Below, in pieces: positions 1 through 10,200 of a stretch of 64,000 bases of DNA. Each line of letters begins with the position of its first letter. Position 1 is the first letter of the stretch. The stretch comes from Spisula solida. Its lineage: Eukaryota; Mollusca; Bivalvia; Venerida; Mactridae. The stretch lies in the NCBI GenBank assembly GCA_947247005.1, contig OX365953.1, forward strand, positions 28,828,784-28,892,783, written 5' to 3'. The position numbers and the translations under genes were made by a program. The notes beneath the pieces are model-generated. The model was given only the letters and a program-made list of their open reading frames with translations. It was not told where the DNA came from and did not search any database.

Positions 1-999
1 GTTCTCAAATCTTGAGCAAGAACTTGCCTCTACCGGAAGTGGGACGTGAAATTCATTCTACCGAATCATTATTTTGCATCCGGTTTGTCAAAAAAATATA
101 GGCCATAGCCAATGCAAAACTACAACAACAACAATCACGTTTTTTAGCTCACCTGTCACAAAGTGACAGAGTGAGCTTTTGTGATCACTCTTCGTCCGTC
201 TGTCCGTCCGTCCATCAAAAAATCTGGATCCTGACATAACTCAAAGAGTTTTCAAGCTAGGTTTATGAAACTTGATATGTGGATAGATGGCAATAAGGGG
301 ATTATGCACGTCTAAAAATATTTTGATTCTGACAAAAATTGTGGTTGCTATGGCAACAGAAACATTGAAAATGGCCTCAAACCGGTAGGGGACTTCTGTA
401 TTGCTTGCAATTCTTAATTACTTGTTCAAACGGAATTTCCTACTGCATACATGTATTCAAATATTTTCATTGTGTGTGATATTGTTGACACGACTAATCT
501 TTATTGCACAGATTATTAAACGCTGAATCTGACATTGTTTCTTGAAAGGTAAGATTTCCTGTAATAAAATAATAAATATGGATACTTTGAACTTTCAGGC
601 TTTGAAATGATAGAAAATGCCGAATACAAGGGATGACATAGGTAAGCATTGCAAGTAGCAGTAAGACAAACTCCTCAAAGCAGTGATCACCTTTGCCACT
701 ATGCTCAGAAATAACTGCCGCCACAAGTTGATCCGACAATAGTTTTAACGAACTTCATAACAGTTTATATCAGTTTAGAGAGAGTGCAGGTATATTCGGT
801 ATTCATATATATGAAACATGTTTTTCTTATTACATTCTCTATTTAAGTGTAAATGACAAAGAAAAATGGCTTTTACTGTATGATTGAAATTTTAGATGTT
901 TTTCACATATATGGGAATACTTGGATTGTAAAGGTAGACAAACTATTTAATTCTTTAAAAAGTTGGTTTCTTAGTAGTTTGCCTGTTGAACTTTTTTAG
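1..999. other. Upstream intron of the RHIM gene or 5' flank
   Basis: No exon is seen that would join the phase of the exon at 1000. Positions 146-430 hold a chimeric repeat: the AGCTCACCTGTCAC end of the Helentron-like family joined to a second repeat whose other copy is at 21126-21396. The remainder is AT-rich with no recognisable feature. Confidence 0.5.
146..430 (+). mobile_element. Chimeric repeat with Helentron-like 5' end
   Basis: It begins at TTTTTAGCTCACC with the same hairpin (GTCACAAAGTGAC) and CCGTCCGTC run as the large elements in the introns. It has no 145-bp units; instead it continues into a sequence (TCTGGATCCTGACATAACTC...) that is repeated at 21126-21396 and ends AATTACTTGTTC. 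Confidence 0.6.
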
Positions 1000-1200
1000 A
1001 ACTGATAGGTCACATCAAAACAGCCTTGAGAGATGTACACGGTCCTTGTACAGTAGAAGAACTCACTCAGAACTGTAAAGAACTTCGAAGACGTCCTGAT
1101 AAAGTGAAGCAGTGTTTACTAGGCTTGCAAGACTCAGGAATAGTGGAGCATTATGGACAGGAATATATGCTAGCTGAAAATGTTACTGACCTTATAAGGG
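1000..1200 (+). CDS. RHIM gene, exon encoding winged-helix-like domain
   Basis: The acceptor is a T-run followed by AG at 998-999 and the donor is GTAAGTAAG at 1201. The exon starts with two bases of a split codon and ends with one. The translation shows helix 1 (LIGHIKTAL), CTVEELTQ, a recognition-like helix (RPDKVKQCLLGLQDSG) and a beta wing (IVEHYGQEYML), which is the order of small winged-helix folds such as Z-alpha. The Asn and Tyr that contact Z-DNA in ADAR1 Z-alpha are not at the matching positions (K and L by eye), and no wing Trp is seen. Nucleic-acid specificity therefore cannot be assumed. Confidence 0.72.
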
Positions 1201-4200
1201 GTAAGTAAGGCTGAACTTAAAATATTCTTGGTTTCCTCTTCCTGACCCAAGCAGATTTAGAATGGGTACTGTAGGTAGGGCAAATATTTTTTTTGGAATT
1301 GTTTCAGTATGATAGCTATTGGTTAAGACATACAAATAATGAAATTTAAGGTGAAAATCAACAGTCTTAAATTTAATGGTAAGAAAGAAGCCAGTAAACA
1401 AACAAAAAAGTTTTCACATCCAATTTTTAATAAAACAAATATTATTTCAATTTGGGCAATACAATATTTTGGGTAGGGTCCTTTTTAACCGGGTAGGTAG
1501 GGGATGGGGAAACAAACAATATTTTTTTTTTGTTTACTGGCTTCTTTCTTACGATTAAATTTAGGATTGTTGATTTTCACCTTTGAGTTAATTCTAAATG
1601 TCATTATTTTTATGCTTTAACCAATTACTATCATACTGAAACAATTAAAAAAAATATTTACCCTACCTACCTACTCATTCTAAATCTGCTAGGGTCGGGA
1701 TGGGGAAACAAAGAATATTTTAAGTTCAGCCCTAAGGGCATAGTTATTCATGGCATTGTTTGGGTTGGTCACTATTCATCTTTCTTGAATAGTTCAAACC
1801 TTGCAATGATATGGCTATCTTGGATTTTATTGAAACACTGTTCTGGAATTCTTGAAAAGCTTGCCTACGGCTGTAGTATAGTAAGCCTTGTCAATTACTA
1901 TTGGTTGCATATTAGGCTACAAACCATACTTAAGCTGAAAAGACACAGTCATAAGAAATTATGAGGTAAGTTGCAATAATTGGCATTGTTGGTGTCAGTT
2001 CATTATATTCATGGTTAGGCCCATAGGCAGTCAGCACGTACCCAAATACTACCCCGGCCAAATCAGATTTTACCACTGTTTACTGTGTATGACAGGTTAC
2101 TTACAATATTTCCGATTATAAAAGTGCCTGTCACATATGTAGCCGTGTAGGTTTATTATTCATTGAAATGGTATATTACGGGTATCAGCCTGTAGCTACT
2201 ATATTTACTTTCAGGATATATCAACACTTTAGTCCTTAAATTAACACCCTTTACACACTGAACGTCAGAATCAAGAATACAATTCCTTAATTAGGTCGCT
2301 AACTAAGACGTTCAGCAAAACCCAGATTTTCAAGCTTGTAAACGTGAATTTTGCCTTGAAACAGAGTGTATGCTTCACAAACAGGCCTAGCTAGTCATCC
2401 TTTCAGTTAGTGTAACTAAATAATTTACCTCACATGCCAATTAAACATCGCAATATTTCACTAGATTGATAATTAAAAAAAATGTACGAAATTCGCCACC
2501 GTCATTTTCCAATTCTATTTAGTATTCCAATAACCTTTCGACCTCAACAGAGTTCGAAGCGATCGTTTGATTGGCTAGACTGTGTGTCTCGTCATTCATA
2601 GTTGTTCAATCGTGAAAGCTCGGCCATTTCCGTTTGTTTCCGGTGTATATACTGAACTTCTTAATTGATGACCAAACCAATTCGCGATTCTGACTTATAT
2701 TGTGTTAAGGGTGTGTATTTAAGGACTAAACTGTTTATATATCCGGAAAGTAAAATATCTTCGCTATACGATGATGCCCGTAAGATAGCATTTGAGTGAA
2801 TAAATAAAAGAATACGACAAGTTATATTCTCCGTTATTCACCTTTCTTATATAGGTAAACAATGAGAAGGGTGAATTGACTTGTGAAGTAGTAGGGTACG
2901 TGCTGGCTGCCTATGGTTAGGCCATTACAAATGAATTGCTAGATAATCATCCAATCTTTGATAGGCAGGGGGGGGGGCAACTTTAATTACATGTGTTGCA
3001 AATTTTCCAAATCATCGATGGAAAAATGATTCAGAACTAAAGCTGTCATTGATTCTATCCAAGACAAATGATTCCAATATATCAGAAGACAAGTATCATT
3101 GATACATCAACTTGCACTTATAGATAAATAATAACTGGCACATCAGTCATGGTTCAGTAATTTAGCCATTCTTCTCAACATTATAGGCCGAACTTAAAAT
3201 ATTCTTGGTTTCCCCTTCCCGACCCTAGCAAATTTAGAATGGGTAGGTAGGAAGGTTAAATATTTTTTTTTTCGATTTTTTTAGAATGACAGTTTCATGT
3301 ATTGGTTAAGATATGCTAATATCAAATTTAGTTATAACTCTAACATGAAAACCAAGTTTTAAATTTAACTTAGGTACCAAATTTATTGGTAAGAAACAAG
3401 CCTGTATACAAAAAATAACATTTTCGTCCCCAATTTTTCATAAAAAAATATTATTTCAATTTGGGCAATAAAATATTTTGGGTAGGGCCCCTTTTTAGCT
3501 CACCTGTCACAAAGTGACAGAGTGAGCTTTTGTGATCACTCTTCGTCCGTCGTCCGTCCGTCCGTCAACAATTGGCTTGTGTAGACACTAGAGGTCACAA
3601 TTTTAGCCTAATCTTTATGAAACTTAGTCACAATGATCATCTCAACAAAATCTAGGTCAAGTTCGATATTGGGTCATCTGGGGTCAAAAACTAGGTCACT
3701 AGGTCAAATTATAGAAAAACCTTGTGTAGTCACTAGAGGTGACAATTTTGACTTAATATTTATAAAACTTAGTCACAATGATCATCCTAACAAAATCTAG
3801 GTCAAGTTCGATATTGGGTCATCCGGGGTCAAAAACTAGGTCACAAGGTCAAATCATAGAAAAACCTTGTGTAGTCACTAGAGGTCAAATTTTTTACTTA
3901 ATCTTCATGAAACTTGGTCACAATGATCATCTCAACAAAATCTAGGTCAAGTTCGATATTGGGTCATCCGGGGTCAAAAACTAGGTCACAAGGTCAAATC
4001 ATAGAAAAACCTTGTGTAGTCACTAGAGGTCACATTTTTGGTCTAATCTTTACAAAATTCGGTCACAATGATCATCTTAATAAAATCTAGGTCAAGTTCG
4101 ATAATTGGTCATCGGGGGTCAAAAACTAGGTCACAAGGTCAAATCATAGAAAAACCTTGTGTAGTCACTAGAGGTCACAGTTTTAGCATAATCTTTACGA

Positions 4201-7200
4201 AACTTGGTCACAATGATCAACACAACAAAATGTAGGTCAAGTTCGATATTGGGTCATCTGGGGTAAAAAACTAGGTCACAAGGTCAAATCATAGAAAAAC
4301 CTTGTGTAGTCACTAGAGGTCACAGTTTTGACCTGATCTTTATGAAACTTGTTCACAATGATCATAACAACAAAATCTAGGTCAAGTTTGATATTGGGTC
4401 ATCTTGGGTCAAAAACTAGGTCACATTGTCAAATCATAGAAAAACCTTGCATAGTCACTAGAGGTCACAATTTTGGCCTAATCTTTATGAAACTCGGTCA
4501 CAATGATCATCTCAACAAAATCTAGATCAAGTTTGCTATTGGGTCAACCGGGGTAAAAAACTAGGTCACAAGGTCAAATAATAGAAAAACCTTGTGTAGT
4601 CACTAGAGGTCACAGTTTTGGCTTGATCTTTACGAAACTTGGTCACAATGATCATCTCAACAAAATCTAGGTCAAGTTCGATATTGGGTCATCTGGGGTA
4701 AAAAAGTAGGTCATTAGGTCAATCATATAAAAACCTTGTGTAGTCACTAGAGGTCACATATTGGCCTAATCTGTATAAAACTTGGTCACAATGATCATCT
4801 TAACAAATTGTAGGTCAAGTTCGACAGGTCAGCGACCTAGGGCCCTTTGGGCCCTCTTGTTATCGGGTAGGTAGGGTATGGGGAAACAAACAATATTTTA
4901 TTTTAGGCCATATATATTGGGTATAGATTCAGCTTTGAAAATACAATGTAGTAGCTTTGGTTTAAATTTGGACTTGACCAATTTTGACAATTTGTGAACT
5001 TCAATTTAACCAAGAAAAGTGTTTTGTGCAGGAAAAATGAAGATTTTGTGTGGTTCTAAACAACCCATTTTCTTATTTATGGAATATCAAAATTTGAATT
5101 GATAACTGATCAGCCAACAAATATCGTGGATATATCAATATCCCTTCTATTGATGACATCTCTATACAGAACTTTGAGCAGGAATAATTATTCTGGCCTT
5201 AGAAATTTCCAGTACAATACTGAGATGATAATAAATTGGAACTCTAGAATATTTTAGTATAATTATGCCTTTACAAACTCTTATATATTATGAACTGTAC
5301 TTGTAACAGATGAATGGTTGAAGAGAGTTTTTGATCGGGAAGAAAATCTGAATAAACGGAAGTTGTCAAGTTCTTTATCATATGCAGAAGCGGCTTCTAA
5401 ACGTCGTGAGAGTGCCCCAGCGGGGTTGGGTGGTGCCTGTGGCTCCGACACAACGGGACAGAAACCGTACAAAAGAAGCGCTAGTGATATTTCACCTGGG
5501 ACATCTACTACTATGACTCCTCAAGTACCAGGTACAGTCAAATATTTAGCTCCACTACTCATAGAATAAGGGGAGCTATTGCAGTCACACGAGCGTCTGC
5601 GTACAAATGTAATGCTTATGTTATTATACCCCACTACAAAAGTAGTGGGGGGGGGGCTATTTAGTCGCTTTGTTGGTCTGTCCCTCTGTCCAAAAGTTTG
5701 TCCAGGCTGTATCTTCCGTATGCATTCAAGGATTTTGGAATTACTTGGTACATTTGTTTGCCTTGATGAGACGATGTGTCTTGCTAAACGATTATGTCAA
5801 TATCTCAAAAGTCAAGGAGTTCAAAGGTAAAAAAATAGGCATAATTGAGCTTGTAAAGAGCATAACTTTGTCATTATACCCCCAGATACATAGTATATGG
5901 GGGCTAAATTTGAGACATTCTTATGGTTGGTTGGGTTGGGTTGGGTTGGGTTGGGTTGGGTTGGTTGGGTTGGGTTGGGTTGGGTTGGTTGGGTTGGGTT
6001 GGTTGGGTTGGGTTGGGTTGGGTTGGGTTGGGTTGGGTTGGGTTGGGTTTGGTTTGGTTTGGTTTGGTTTGGTTGGTTGGTTGGTATAATTTTGTCCGCG
6101 CTATTTCTCCCCAACCATTGGTCGTATTTCATTGAAACTTTCCATGACTGATCAGTACCAAGTCTAGTTGTGCATATCGTCGGCTGACGTTGGATTAATT
6201 TTAAGGGAGTTATGGCCCTTTATTTTTTATACTTATAAATTTTGTCCGGGCTATTTCTCTGCAACTGTTGGTCGTATTTCATTGAAACTTTGCATGACTG
6301 ATCAGTACCAAGTCTGGTTGTGCATATCGTCGGCGGACGCCGGTCGGATTAATCTTAAGGATGTTATGGTCCTTTATTTTTTTAAACTTATAAATATTGT
6401 CTGTGCTATTCCTCGATCTGTAACCGTTGGTCGTATTTCATTGAAACTTTGCATGACTGATCAGTACCAAGGCCAATTGTGCATTTCGTTGGCGGTCGTT
6501 GGTCAGACTTATTTTAAGGGAGTTATGGCCCTTTATTTTTTATACTTATAAATTTTGTCCGGGCTATTTCTCTGCAACCATTTGTCATATTTCATTGAAA
6601 CTTTGCATGACTGATCAGTACCAAGTCTAGTTGTGCATATTGTCGGCAGACGTCCATAGATTTAATTTAAAGGCAGTTATGGCCCTTATTTGTTTACACT
6701 TACAAATCCTGTCCAGGCCATTTCTCTTTAACCATTGGTCGTATTTCATCGAAACTATGCATAGCTCATCAGTACAATTTCTAGTTGTGCATATAATTGG
6801 CACACGTTGGTCGGATCAATTTTAAGGTAGGTATGGCCCTTTGTTTTTAGCTCACCTGTCACAAAGTGACAGTGAGCTTTTGTGATCACTCTTCGTCCGT
6901 CGTCCGTCCGTCCGTCGTCCGTCCGTCAACAATTTGCTTGTGTAGTCACTAGAGGTCACAATTTTGACCTAATCTTTATGAAACTTGGTCACAACGATCA
7001 TCACAACAAAATCTAGGTCAAGTTCGATACTGGGTCATCCGGGGTCAGAAACTAGGTCACAAGGTCAAATCATAGAAAAACCTTGTGTAGACACTAGAGG
7101 TCACAATTTTGACTTAACCTTTATGAAACTTGGTCACAATGATCATCTCAACAAAATCTAGGTCAAGTTCGATATTGGGTCATCTGGGGTCAAAAACTAG

Positions 7201-10200
7201 GTCACAAGGTCAAATCATAGAAAAACCTTGTGTACTCACTAGAGGTCACAATTTTGACCTAATCTTTACGAAACTTTGTCACAATGATTATCACAACAAA
7301 ATCTAGGTCAAGTGCGATATTGCGTCATATGGGGCCAAGAACTAGGTCACTAGGTCAAATCACAGGTCTTGCATGTACTGCTATAACAGGTGAGCGACCT
7401 AGGGCCCTTTGGGCCCTCTTGTTTAGCTCACCTGTCACAAAGTGACAGAGTGAGCTTTTGTGATCACTCTTCGTCCGTCGTCCGTCCGTCAACAATTGGC
7501 TTGTGTAGACACTAGAGGTCACAATTTAAGCCTAATCTTTATGAAACTTGGTCACAATGATCATCTCAACAAAATCTAAGCCAGATTGATATTGGGTCAT
7601 CTGGGGTCAAAAACTAGGTCACTAGGTCAAATTATAGAAAAACCTTGTGTAGTCACTAGAGGTCACAATTTTGACTTAATATTTATGAAACTTGGTCACA
7701 ATGATCATCTCAATAAAATCTAGGTCAAGTTCTATATTGGGTCATCCGGGGTCAAAAACTAGGTCACAAGGTCAAATCATAGAAAAACCTTGTGTAGTCA
7801 CTAGAGGTCACAGTTTTAGCATAATCTTTACGAAACTCGGTCACAATGATCAACACAACAAAATGTAGGTCAAGTTCGATATTGGGTCATCGGGGGTCAA
7901 AAACTAGGTCACAAGGTCAAATCATAGAAAAACCTTGTGTAGTCACTAGAGGTCACAGTTTTGACCTGATCTTTATGAAACTTGTTCACAATGATCATAA
8001 CAACAAAATCTAGGTCAAGTTCGATATTGGGTCATCTTGGGTCAAAAACTAGGTCACATTGTCAAATCATAGAAAAACATTGCATAGTCACAAGAGGTCA
8101 CAATTTTGGTCTAATCTTTATGAAACTCTGTCACAATGATCATCTCAATAAAAGTCTAGATCAAGGTTGATATTGGGTCATCCGGGGTAAAAAAACTAGA
8201 TCACAAGGTCAAATAATAGAAAAACCTTGTGTAGTCGATAGAGGTCACAGTTTTGGCTTGATCTTTACGAAACTTGGTCACAATGATCATCTCAACAAAA
8301 TCTAGGTCGAGTTCGATATTGGGTCATCTGGGGTCAAAAAGTAGGTCATTAGGTCAATCATATAAAAACCTGGTGTAGTCACTAGAGGTCACAATCTTGT
8401 TACACTTATCAGTTTTGTCTGCGCTATTTCTCTGTAACCATTGGTCTGATTTTAATGAAACGTTGTATTGATGATCAGTACCAAGTCTAGTTGTGCATAT
8501 GGTTGACACACATTGGTCTTATCAATTTTAAGGGAGTTATAGCCCTTTGTTGTTTTACACTTATAAATTTTGTCTGTGCTATTTCTCAGCAACCAATCGT
8601 AGGATTTCAATGAATTTTAGCATGACCGATCAGTACCTAGTCTATTTGTGCATATCTGACTGTGTCAAGCAGTTGCTGGGGGTATTCATCACATTCAGTG
8701 ATATTTCTTGTTTATTGTTGGATTTGAAAATAATGTGCAACAAATGTTCACTACTACCAGGCGGTGTGTAATGCAAAACAATTATTTCAATATCTCAAAG
8801 TTCAAGGTCACACTAAAAAGTGACTTGGAGTTCAAAGGTCCAAAATGGTATTAATTTAGCTTGTCCTGGCCGTAACTATGACATTTATTGTGGAATTTTA
8901 AAATAACCTGATACAATTGTTCACTCCTATCAAATGATGTGTCATACAAAACAATTATTTCAATATCACAAAGGTCAAGGTCACATTTAAGAGTTCAAAG
9001 GTCAGAAATGACCATTATAGTTTATGTTGTCTGGACCATAACTTCATCATATATTGTTGAATTTAAAAATAACTGTACAATTGTTGTCCACCATGCAACA
9101 GTTTTAATGGATGTGGTTTGTCATACGTCTGTGATAAAGCGGTATGTGGGGGTATCATTAGTCACTCTGTGGCAGTTCTAGTTAAGTTTAGGTACAGGTT
9201 TTTTAACCTTTAATATCTTCAAAGTGCATTGACAATATATATTGCTTTGGTACTTTGCATACTTGTTCACCATCAGGACCCTGACCTATACACAGGGGTA
9301 GGTAATTCTATTAAGGATTTTGTTGAATCTATGCCCCCTTTTGTACTTGGAAATACAAATGTTAAGTTTTAGGTACAGGTTTTTTCACCTCTAATATCTT
9401 CAAACTGCTTTCACATTATGCTTTGTATACTTGTTCACCTTCATGACCCCAACCCCAACATAGGGGTAGGTAACTCTATCAAGCATTTTGTTGAATCTAT
9501 GCCCCCTTTTGGACTTGGAAATACAAATGTTAAAGCTTAGCTACAGGTTTTTTAACCTCTAATATCTTCTAAGTGCATTGACAAATTGCATTGATACTTT
9601 GCATACTTGTTCACATTTATTTCTCCAACATTGCTATACAGCGTAGGTAACTCTATCAAGCATTTTGTTGAAATTATGCCCCTTTTGACTTTGAAATGTA
9701 AATGTTAAAGTTTAGGTACGCCTTCATGACCCCCAGAACCTACACATGAGTAGGTAACTCTGTCCTGCATTTTGTCCAAATTCTCTCCCCTTTAAGCTCG
9801 ACTTTTCGAAGAAAAAAAGTCGAGCTATTGTCGTGACAGGATTGTGTGCGTTGGTTAAGTTTATTGTCAGAGTCATGTTCTCTGTCAATTACTCAAAGAC
9901 TATCAAAGGTATCAACCTAACACTTAATAGTTATTCACCATCACAAGTGGAGTCCATACTGACAAGGCTGATAACTCATTTATGGAGTTATCTGCCCTTG
10001 TTTGGACTTAGTACATAGAAATAGTGGCAAATTTATCACATAAACTGAATTTTCTCAAACACTATCAAAGCTTTCAAGTTGAAAGTCAGTACACTTTTGA
10101 AATATGATGACCTTCATCTACTGACCACAGGAAACAACTCTATACAGCCTTTTTAGCTCACCTGTCTGAGCTTTTGTGATCACTCTTCGTCCGTCATCCG

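Noticed and set aside
3575..4830. Regular spaced repeats as a CRISPR array
   Set aside because: The whole 145-bp unit is repeated without unique spacers, and the sequence is eukaryotic.
5925..6084. Interstitial telomere repeat
   Set aside because: The unit is TTGGG, not TTAGGG, and lies in an intron among other microsatellite-like repeats.
5821..6151. Gly/Trp/Val-rich and Pro/Asn/Gln-rich frames
   Set aside because: They are translations of the TTGGG microsatellite on both strands.
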